From: Mytilus trossulus
Taxonomy: Eukaryota; Mollusca; Bivalvia; Mytilida; Mytilidae
DNA: 64,000 nucleotides
Direction: 5' to 3'
NCBI RefSeq assembly: GCF_036588685.1
Contig: NC_086386.1
Coordinates: 70,244,682 to 70,308,681, forward strand
Below, piece by piece: positions 32,766 to 44,700 of the stretch. A program made the position numbers and the translations under genes. The notes under the pieces were generated by a model. The model saw only the letters and a program-made list of their open reading frames with translations, was not told the origin of the DNA and did no database searches. Each line of letters opens with the position of its first letter. Positions within the stretch are counted from its first letter, which is position 1.

Positions 32766-35700
32766 CTAAAAAAATACATTCAGAAATGTATATAACATAT
32801 TTTTATAATCGATTTGTTGACTTGTTTGTCATGTGTAAAATATGTTTAAAGAACATTTACACGAATGGTGTAAGAACGAACTTTTGATAACAAAATCCAT
32901 ACATTATATGGATGTAAACAAACCCTTAGACCTCAATACAACATAAAACTAGTTCAAATAAATTAGATGTAAGCAATTACAAGCAACTGTACGACATTCA
33001 ACGATGAGAATAACACATACCGTATAGCCGGTTATATAAGGCTAAAACATTAAATATACGGAACAATTTAATAAAGAAAATTAACGGCCAAATTTGTAGG
33101 AAAACAATAAACGAAACTCAAATATGACAGACATGAACCAATAACAACTACTGGATTACATACTGAATGTGGCTGCGTTAAATATGTTCGTGAGCGCTCA
33201 ACCCTCCCTTAACCTGGAACTGTCGTGTTACAGCACTATATAAGAATAAACTGTAAGAATTAGTTGAAGAAACCATCTAACTAAAAAAAACCAGACCGGA
33301 CGTCAATTATGTAATACGAATGTGTACTGTACCTTAAGAGATTGCATTTGTGAATGATGTATGTGTTTTATCCGTTGTACAACTATGCAAACATTGAAGA
33401 TGTGTACATAGATTTCTATGGTATGGTTTTAATCGATTACGTAAATTTTGAATTTTCTGAATACGTCAGTACTGACAAGATTTATAGCAAACCTTTCTAA
33501 AAAGTAAAATATCACAAATACCGAAATTCGAGGAAAATGCTAAACAGAAAGTTCCTTTGTAAATGGCAAAACCAAAAGCTCAAACATAACGAACTGATAA
33601 CAACTGTCCTATTCCTGACTTGGTACAGACATTTTCTTATGAAAAAAAAAATGGTTGATTTAACTTGATTTTATAGCTAGCTAAACCTCTTGTATGACAG
33701 CCGCATTATATTCCATTATATTGACGATGTGTGACAATACAAACAGACATAATAGGTCAAAAAAAAATTTGGGTACAACAGTCAACATTGTGTTATAATC
33801 TTAATCACTTTGGAAATTTTTAGTATAGAAAATATTAGGAATTTTAAGAATTTAACTCACTCAGTCAAAGTTTGTCATAGATGGATTCGGCCATTAGTTT
33901 CATGTCCTTTTTATCATACACTTTCAAATTGTTTCTGTTATAGATATATCCTTGACTTTTAAATATTTGGCCTTGAGCGTTCCTGATAAAGGTAAGTTCA
34001 GATTTTTTTTCGTACGCATTTTTGTTGTTGTTGTTTTTCCTTATTTTATACAAACCCAAAATCTATTTCGCCGTCTCCGTCTTTGTCCATCTTCTTTATC
34101 AAAAGGTTCAGAGATGGTTCTGACATTGGTATTTTCACTTGCTATTTAAAATAATTATAAAAAAAAAAAGATTATATAAATTTCAGTCATAAATGGAAGT
34201 TACAATATAGACCTCAGTTGACCTCAGTTGACCTCAGTTGACGTAGTATACATCCATGGACATACAGAAAATCATAAAAGTAAAAACAAATCGTTCGTTT
34301 TCAGATTTTAAACTATTTTATTGGTGCTTTCTAGTTAACATCTATGTTATTTTTAAATAAGAAACAAAAAAAATCATCGTACCAAATGTTATCAACGGAA
34401 TTTATAATTTTACGACAGTTTACCGAAAAAATCTAAAATTTCAAACACATCAAACGAGTAAAAAACAACTTTCATATATCTGATCTTGAACATGCATTTC
34501 CTTATGTAAAAATTGTGAATTAAACCTGATTTTATAACTAGTTAAACTTCACACTTGTATGACAATCACATAAAATTCCATTATATCGATATCAATCTGT
34601 AAGTAAAACAAACAGACATAACTGGTAAAAATGTCAATATTAGGGATACAGCAGTAATCATTGTAACACGTGATATGATTGGCTGAAAGTCTTTTGTCTA
34701 CCACCTCATATACATAATTTTGTTATTTGACCGTGACGTCATCATTGGATTTTTAAACAAAAAAGGCGACAGATACAAAGGGACATTAACACTTTAGTAG
34801 AGGAAATAATAATTAATTTAGTTATACAGAACTGCTGACCCATTCAGAGAAATCTGAGTCTATTTCATTTATTTTTTTTATCTTTCCTAGTGTGTAACTT
34901 ATTTTGTTTGTATGTTCAATCGCCTTTTCGTTCATGTTTCATGGTATTGTCTGATTGTGTATTGCCCTTATTTTAACCTCCTTTCTTTGTCAATCTCATA
35001 GCCAAGGGAATAATGGAATCTCGTTGCGGAAAATAGTTGAAATCTAACATTTTGATACTATTTATAGTAATCTGAAATCTGACAATAGACTTTCAATCGT
35101 ATATTGGTACAGTTTATAAGTTATTCATAAAATCTGGGCGATGGAGAACTTTCAATGGAATGTTTATACAGCTTGTAAGTTACTCGCCTCTTATCCTTCA
35201 TTGAATAAATCTTACTAAGAGATTTTAATTGAATATCTATACAGCTTGTAAGATACTCATCTCTAACCAACATTTGATTAAATCTGATGATAAAATTTCC
35301 TATGCATGGTATATTTATACAGTTTGTAAGATACTCGCCTCTTATCTTTCTTTAAATAAATCATACTTAGTCTAAGAGATTTTAATAGTATATTTTTACA
35401 TCATGTATGATACTCACCTCTAATCCATCTTTGAATTCTTTTTTATCGAGAGATCCACTTTTATCTGTGTCTAATATAGTAAACATGTCTAACAGACGAA
35501 AGTTTTGAAGTCTGGCATATTCAAATAAGACAAGTAATGGGTCTTCGTCAATGAGATCCTTTTCATCTTCGTTTACATCAGTTTGTGAAATTCCTTCGCG
35601 GTTCGTATCCCAAACATATCCATAAATGGCTTTAAACGAATCTCGTCTTTTTTTCATATCATTATATAATTTTTCAAATGTATCCATAACACATTGGTCC

Positions 35701-38700
35701 TGCAATTTAAAGAAAAAAAGTAATAAAAAGATACAAACATAAATTCTATTGTTATTCAACAGAGAATTTATGAAGAGTATAATATACATCTTGTCAGCTC
35801 CGAAGCTGATCTATAGGTTTACATCTCAGCTCCTTTGTTCTACCTAGGGGTGATATGAGCACCACATCATCCCTTTTTTTTAGTTCTCTTTGTTTAGCAT
35901 GCTTTCCTTTGTTTTGTAATTTTTTTTTGACAATGTCTAATCCACAATAAAACGATGAACTACTTATACGGGGAAGGGTAACTATCAAAATTTATGTAGA
36001 AAAAAATCAAATGTCTATGCTGAGATTTGAACTCAAAACCTGAAGAATATATACCCACGATTCAAACCCCTACACCAGGGCGACTGGTTTCAAACATGCT
36101 GTTAATTTTGACATATTAAAACATTGTGTCCGGGGCTCACACGATGTATATAGTATATATTATAGGATAGTGTGTCGATCTAAAGTGTATATTATGAAGC
36201 GTGAATTTGATTTATCTAATCTAGAATAGGTGAGATGTAAAATTGTTACATGTATCCCATTCTGACTTGATGCGTAAGATCATCCCGATTGCCGGATAAC
36301 TGACTTTTTATCATTCTTAAATTTAAATTCTTAATTTCGTCCTATACATTAATATATATGGACTTTAACCCCGCCGCATTTTTGTGCTGTTCCCAAGTCA
36401 GGATCCTCTTGCTTTTGTTACTCTTGTATGGTTTATAATTTTAGGTTTCTTCGGTGTTTAGTATGACGTCCATTATCACTGGGCTAGTATACATATTTGT
36501 TTAGAGGCCAGCTGAAGAGCCCCATTCAGGTGCGGGAGATTCTCGCTGCATTGAAGACCCATTTGTTGCCTTCGGCTGTTGTCTGCTCTATGATCGGGTT
36601 GTTGTCTGTTTGACACATTCCTTATTTCCATTCTCAATTTCAAATCTCAATCAATCAATAATTTTTGAATTTAAGTAAAGTTTAATATACGGTTTAATCT
36701 CAACAAATATAAGGTCAGTATGTATAGTTTGTTTATGATTATCTTAATCCAATTGATCGGCTTAAGGTCTCAAGAAGGTGTTAAGAAGTTCATCGTAAAA
36801 AGGTCAAACGTCAGATTAACGAAATTACAATCTGATCAGCTTTTAACAAAATATTTGTATAATAATGGTGAATCAAATTTTAACTTGAATACTAATTAAA
36901 CAACGGCACTTTGTCAGACTTTACTCGCATGGATAGCCCATTGTGACAAATGTATTCTAAGCTGAGATATAACACTGTATCTCATTTTATAAACTGGAAT
37001 GTTAAGCCAGATATATTGTAGATGTATGTAAATAAATACAGTGCAAGATGTAGATTTAAGTAGACACGGCTATTTTTTGGTACAGGTTGGCTATCACTGT
37101 ACAATACAGTGTAACATAGAACCCCCTGGCGAAGTCTCAGACTGAATGTCTGGAATCACTGTCGCTATCCGAGAACGGAGGAAGATTTTAAAAATAAAAA
37201 AAGTATGATCTGTTAACACAGAATGAGATATTTGTATTTCAATCAATGCATACAAATACATTTTTTTTATTGCTTATTTAAGTGCCAGTCTTTGTAAGAA
37301 TCAGGCAATTTTGAAAAAAAATCAAAAACATGGCTGAAAAAAACCCACCTACCTAGCCATCCTATTTTGACGTAACACTCATCCTGATTTAGAAATGGTA
37401 GGTCTTTAGTGTCTGCGTGTCTGGTAACTTGAGAAATCTTTAGATAAACTTTGGTTAGAATGATAGCAAATTACAGAGTTAGCTCCCTTAATTGTTAATT
37501 TCTAGTGCATTGTAACCAAATTTTATCTTCAATTACCAGAACAGGACAAGAAAACGAGTGGTATATTTTTGCATCATTATACATTTTGAACATAAATTAA
37601 TGTCAACCTGAGTGGGTTTTTGTTTGTCATGTTTTCACCACTGCCTGATTCTTAGGTAGACTAGCACTTTAAAATTGTTCTTACTCATAGGACTTAATAT
37701 CATAAAAATATGGTTACTTATGTGGTATGATTGCCAATACAACAACTATTCATCAGAGTAGAAATAACCAATATCTAAGCCAAACATAGGTCACCATACA
37801 GCAAAAGTCATCAATACAATGATTCGACATTAAAATGTCAAAGAATTCAGAAGAAAAAACTAACGGCATAGTTTACAACGATAGAAAATACAAAAACAGA
37901 AATAACAAACATGAATGGTCGACAATATTTCTAAGCGTCCAATGGAAAGTGTTCTAATCAGTTCCTGTTATTTTCTAGTTGTCTAACTTACGCCCATTCG
38001 TCACAACTCGGTCGATTCCGTAGCGGACTCCCCCTATGATTGCCGATTGAACTCACCCCAAGATCTAAAAGTTGTATTCCTGATATAGATTGATCTATAC
38101 ATTCCAGTAATTCCGTTGCACTGATGGGATACATTTGATTTTTTCCAAGCTAAAATATTCAAACAAATAAAATATTTTTTAATCTTTTTTATATATATTT
38201 CTACTTTGATAAAAGATTTTTTCATTATTTTTCATTTGATCTGACAATTAAAGTTTCAAGTTCCAAGAAAGAAAATAAAATTGTTTTTAATCTATTATAA
38301 GTTTTATTTTTTCAACAATAAGAAGAAAGAAGGCAGATAAAAAAGTAACTTACCCTCAAAATTTTCAGAGTTGAATTTTTCTCTATTCCTTTTATAAGAC
38401 ATTTTGCGCATGCGTCTGTAAGTCTGTTACAACTCATATCCAGTTCAATAAGTGCTGTATTCATTGTGAGGGCGTAACTGATAGTTGCTGCCCCTGTTAG
38501 GTGGAAGCCGTTCCAAGAAATGTCAAGTTTTTCCAGATGGCGATTTTTCTATATGTGATAAAAGAATCTAACAGACATGCATTACACAATGTTTAAAAAT
38601 AGCATTGAAAGTGCAATCTTCGCCAAAAATTTAGAAATATAATATCGAACCAGTTTGTATTGTTCGTAATTGATGTGAAAGTACGAAGTTTACTGTCGAG

Positions 38701-41700
38701 AGAAGACAATTATAAACTAGACTCAATATAGTGTGGGTGTAAGCAACCTCAACTCATCATTTTCATCAAGGATCTCATGTTAAGTTGATGATGAATTCGT
38801 CACAACTCGGCCGATTCCGCACCTGCATTAGATTAGCGGATTCACCCGAGGGTTGCCGATAAGCTGATTACGGATAACCACACAACATTTAATCAAGTGT
38901 AAAAATTTTTGCTTACATTTTGGATCTTAGCGTAAAAAACAAAAATGAAGAATGATGTTTAATATTCCTCTGTATTGAGATTGCGATTTTTTTCTGATGT
39001 ATTTCGACTAGAATATGATAGAGAATGGAAACGGGGAATGACTTAAAGAGACAATAAACTGGCCCGTGAGGCATTTTTCATCGACTGTTAAACAGCATAG
39101 TTTTGGAAGAAAGGTAAAATGAAATAGACTATATATCTTAGTTTGTTAACAAACCTGTAAAGCTCTACCGATAGCTGTGGCTCCGCGGAGTCGTAAGTGA
39201 TTCCAACTTAAATCAAGAACTTTAAGGAAGTCATTTACAGCTGTAAATAAAACAGATAACATTAGAAATTAAATTATATGAAACATAACTAAAATGCAAG
39301 TAAAAAATAAATCCAAGCAAGGACCGAAGTACGTAAATTTGCCAATCGTAAAACTTCGGGAATGTTCGGAAAGCAACGAGTTCGCTTCGAATGTTGAAAA
39401 AATGGTCATCCATTTACATGTAGATATGGTACGATCGTCGTAAATTGGACACAGTATTAAAGGAGAAAAACGAAAGTGCGATATATATTTTAGTCGTACA
39501 CAAAACTAAGAAACGGCTCATACACAATCACGTAACAATATTTTCCAAATGATATTTGATACTGAAATAGGAATTCTTTATAACTATTAGGATTACGCCT
39601 TCAACAATGACCAAAGCGGTTAGCTATTTTACCTAATCCTTCTGCAAATATTTCGCCTCCTCTTTCATGAAATTTATTGTGTTTCAGATGAAGTTCTCTC
39701 AGGGCATGGTTCTCCTGAAATGATAAAAAATAACACAAAATTTTTCAGGTAAAGCAGTACACTACGATTTGATATTATGAGAGCATATGAAAAAAAAACA
39801 GTTAATACATTTGGTGTTTCCGAAACTCTTTTTTGGATTTGCTTACACCAGGAACGTTCACACCATAAATAAAAAAGACATTAATTATAAGATAAATTAA
39901 TAAGCACGACCAAACAGGGCCTTTAAACAAATATCCAGTAGGAGATTTGTTTTGAATAAGATATTGTCTACTACGATATATGTTTGATTTGTGTTTTAAT
40001 AAGATTGCTTTTTCAGTAATGTGTTCATTTTTTAAATGCATTTCTAAAAAAAATAGATCTTTACAGAAAGGAAAACTGTTTTAAAACGTGTGCGTCAACA
40101 CTTTTCTATGTAAATAAATCAAAATCCAATTTATATTACGTGTAGTATTTCACGTACACCTTAAAATTAAATAAACAAAATATGAACTTGATTACTTATT
40201 CATCCTCATTCAAAATAAAAACAGAACTTAACTATGAAAGGCAGTGTTCAAAACTGTGAACAAAAAACAAAAAAGCGGATCCAGCCATTTTTGAAAGCAT
40301 GCATTAGGTTCCAACGATATGAACCATTTAAAGTCATTGATCGTCAAAAGGGCGGTTCAACCACAAGCGCACCTCTGCTCCTATCACCCCCTTTCCAAAC
40401 CCAACCCAACCCCAAAACACCACAAACACAATATTTTTGAAATTTATGTGTGCATTTAATTTTGATTTTTAACCAACCATACTTACATCTAACATTTCTT
40501 TGAAATGGACAGCATCGCCCTCCGTCAAGTTGTTACCTGTAAAAGAGTGTGGACAACTAGTGTAAGCAACTAGTATTTACGGGTTGTACCTAAACCTCTC
40601 ACTTGTATGACAGTTGTATAAATTCCATTATATTGACAACGATGTGTGAACAAAAATAAACAGACAAAAATTTGTTAAAGGTGTCAAAAATAGGGGTACA
40701 TCAGCCAATATCGTGTTATAATCTTAATCAATATAATACAAACAAAATATAAAACATACAAAATATTAGAAATGTTTGCAATGTAACTATATTTGTAAAC
40801 AAGTAAAAATGAGGTTTTTACTACAATGAACATGAACAGAAAATTTATAGTTGAGATGCATATCCACAAAGAGGTTTAATTGATTATTTTATTTTACTTT
40901 TATATGTTTAGCATTGTATTTGGTCAATACAATTTTTCTCGAGATATTTAAAAAGATATTTGAAAATTGTTCTGCTGTTATGTATAAAACTTAATATTTC
41001 AAGCCTGTAATTATTTCCAAAAAAAAGTGTCGGCTTCTTCTCATATTGCTCGTTAATCATTGGATACATTGATTATATAATTGTACCAGTTTCATTGTCT
41101 TGTGAAAATGCTAGAAATCGTTTCAGACTTAAGACAAAAGTTATAAATTGTGATTCCGGAGAAAGAAATTAAATAAAGACTACCAACTATCTCCCTTTAG
41201 TCCCTTTCCATTTTTTAAGTATACTAAACTAGAACACACTCGCAACATCGTGGGCCCGTGACATGAGTTCGCAATATTTATAGACTGGGGTTTAATCCAC
41301 TCCCACGAATAGATGAACGGTTTTTGCATGTCTGAGTATTTTTAGGACAATACTATTTTATGAAGGAATGCATTTATACCCTTTTTTATTTAAGTACTGT
41401 ATTTTTAATTTGAATATGAATTTGTTATATTTTAAAATAAGTAGTACAAAATAATGAAAAGCAGTTTAACTCTCTCATATATTACTTATACAAATCACTA
41501 AGATAGTACGCTCAGCGTTCAGTAGCTATATATACATGACCCTGTATCGACATGTAATGTTGGGTTTCCATCTACTAAACATTTACTTCGTGTATCTTTA
41601 CTTTTTTGTTAGAATTTGTTAACCATGTTGTCTGTAATATTTATGATCATTTAGTGGAGAGCGTATTACACATATTAGTATGATGCGGCCAGTCCAATAA

Positions 41701-44700
41701 ACTTTAAACAATTTGTGTTGCTTTGAAATTGTGTCTATCTAAAACAAAAAGTGTTTTCTGTTTTTACTTAGAACTACCCCAAAAACCTTCTGATATTTCA
41801 TGTTTAGTATTGTTTATAAGTAGTTTTGATAAAAAAAAAATCAGGTAACTATAGGTGACTCTGCAGATGTAATAATTCCAGCCATTTTCAAAAGAGATTT
41901 TTCAATCATATGTCCCCATTCAAAAGCTATGGTCGACAAAAAGCCGGGGGTTCCAACCCCGGACCCCCTCCCTGTGTACTGATTTTCAACTCACCTGACA
42001 AATCTAACTTTCTCAGGTAATTATTATTCTTCAACGCTTCACATATAGCTTCTGCGCCTTGTTTTCCAATATTGTTTTCTGTAATACTCTGGAAAAAAGA
42101 TAGAATGCTATGAGGTACAATGTATGTGTTCCTGGCCACTTACTAATGCTATCAGGTATGTGTTCTTGTCACTTACTAATTCTATCACGTATGTGTTCTT
42201 GTCACTTACTAATTCTATCACGTATGTGTTCTTGTCACTTACTAATTCTATCAGGTATGTGTTCCTGGTCACTTACTAATTCTATCAAGTATTTGTTCTT
42301 GTCACTAACTAATTCTATCAGGTATGTGTTCTTGTCACTTACTAATTCTATCACGTATGTGTTCTTGTCACTTACTAATTCTATCAGGTATGTGTTCCTG
42401 GTCACTTATTAATTCTATCAGGTATGTGTTCTTGTCACTTACTAATTCTATCACGTATGTGTTCTTGTCACTTACTAATTCTATCAGGTATGTGTTCCTG
42501 TCCACGACATCAGCAATATACATAGCACCACTACTTCCTAAGTCATTCCCGTCAAATGTCATCTTTTCTACTTCACTGTCACGCTGAAATGATTAATTGA
42601 TTAATCGATTTATTGGCAGTATGGTTAATTAAATACACCACAATAAATGTTATATGAAAGTGGCGCTAAAGTTAAACCCTGGTACTACCATACACCACAA
42701 TAATTGTTATACGGATCTAGAGCATCACTTAAGGGACGTTATTTGTCAAAATAAGCATGTGATACAGTTAAACTGATACTGTTAATTTTATCTCAACTGC
42801 ATATATATAAATTAATACTTCTAGCTTGCTGTTCAGTGTGAACCAAGGGTGTTGAAGACCGTACCAAGACCTATAATGTTTTACTTTGATATATTGGATA
42901 GAGAGTTGTCTTATGGTACTCATACATCATCTTCCTTTATCTATCGTATTATTATTAATAGTTTTGGTAGGGATTGTGTTCTAGTTACCAGAGATGCATT
43001 TCCAAGTGGTTTTGCTTTCTGAAAGTTACACATATCATGTATATTAATATATGGAAGTTTATAACGACCTTGACTGGCCATACAAACCCACACGGTCGGT
43101 ATTACTTACACATAGAGCTATTGCACAAGCCTTTGTATCTTTTGGTTTCATCGTCACTCCGATAACTCTGATTTCATCTGTGTCCAATGCTTTATAAAAC
43201 ATCTGCATCGGCGTGATCTGTAACGTCCTACAAGCCTCTTTGTAAAGTTTCTGAGACATCTTCTCTTTTGGACGTTGACTCATGAAATATAACTCAAGTT
43301 CATCTAAATATAAAATGAAAACAAGTGTGTTTTTTTTTTGTAAAAGTAAGTTTACATGTACTTCTATATAAATCCTTGGTTAAGTTACTATAAAAACTAA
43401 TTTTCTATGAACATGAAGTTTCAAGAAAAAAATTTAAAAAGACAAAATTAAAAAAAATATTATCTTATACTGATGAGTGGCTAACTTACGGTTTTAACCT
43501 CAAAAGGTTGAAACTTAATTGGACGTATGGACCCAAGGGACTCGGGGAAACATTGAAAAAGTCATACATTTTCCTTTTCTTTCTTGACTCGAAAGATGAA
43601 ATATTTAAAACCCAATTTAGGATGTTCGTGCCCATGGTGCCACTGATTGGAAATAACAAGCTTTATAAACGAATAGTGTAATAACTTGAATTGATACTAT
43701 AGAACGGTTCTAAAAAAAGCCTAAAAAAAGTATCAGATCATTGTCCTAGTTTTTAAAATATAATCAATTGAAAGGGAGGGAAATGATTCTCTCTAGATTT
43801 TTTCATACATTTAGCATTGGCATCTTTTTTCTTTCAAAAACTATTGAAAACAAAAAGATTTAATAAGATTTTCAAAAATAGCTATTTTAACTACATGTTA
43901 TAAAACAATGAAAAGAAAGTACGTGTTAGCGGGCAAAGTATTTCTTGACACTATGTGGATAAAACTAGAGGATTCCGAATATCTGACAAAACGTCAAAAA
44001 CAACAGTAACGGTCATCCTTTACTCACCTTCCTCATCTGAAAAATCAGAGTCGTCTAAATTGCACAGCCTAATTTCTTTAACTTCTTTCTCTTCTTTTTT
44101 AGGTACATCGAACAAGTTACTTTCCTCGACCTCGTCTCGGACGAGCTGAACCATGTCGTGTTTCTTTGGTCGAAGTATTTTACTTGACTGGGATGTTTTT
44201 GTTGCAGGAACATTGAGTCTGTATTGTGCAGCCAGTACTCCAGGTTTAGTTTTCTTTAAGTTTCGTTCTCGAACTGATTTCTTAAAAAAAATCATCTTAT
44301 GACATAATGTTTTTATGTAGTTTGAAAGAAATTCATAATAAAATTGAGAATGGAAATGGGGAATGTGTCAAAGAGACAACAACCCGACCAAATAAAAAAA
44401 ACCAGCAGAAGGTCACCAACAGGTCTTCAATGTAGCGAGAAATTCCCGCACCCGGAGGAGTCCTTCAGCTGGCCCCTAAACAAATATATACTAGTTCAGT
44501 GATAATGAACGCCATACTAATCAATAGATATAAGAAGGTATGGAATGAGTGCTAATGATACAACTCTCCATCCAAGTCACAATTTGTAAGAGTTAACCAT
44601 TATAGGTCAAAGTACGGTCTTCAACACGGATTTTTTTGCTCAAACTGAATAGGCAAACTAAGAAGGGCCCAAAAATGACATGTGCAAAACCATATAAACG

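Noticed and set aside
33866..33955. Possible alternative last exon of copy B (NNLKVYDKKDMKLMAESIYDKL then stop)
   Set aside because: Splicing to it would put Asn at EF loop position 12, whereas the exon at 32765 supplies the expected Glu and aligns with copy A. It may still be a minor isoform, but nothing else supports it.
42122..42487. CRISPR-like array
   Set aside because: Units are contiguous with no unique spacers, in a eukaryotic gene intron; the same applies to the other minisatellites.
42110..42587. Two overlapping plus-strand ORFs with CSCHLLILSRM repeats
   Set aside because: They are the antisense reading of the splice-donor minisatellite.
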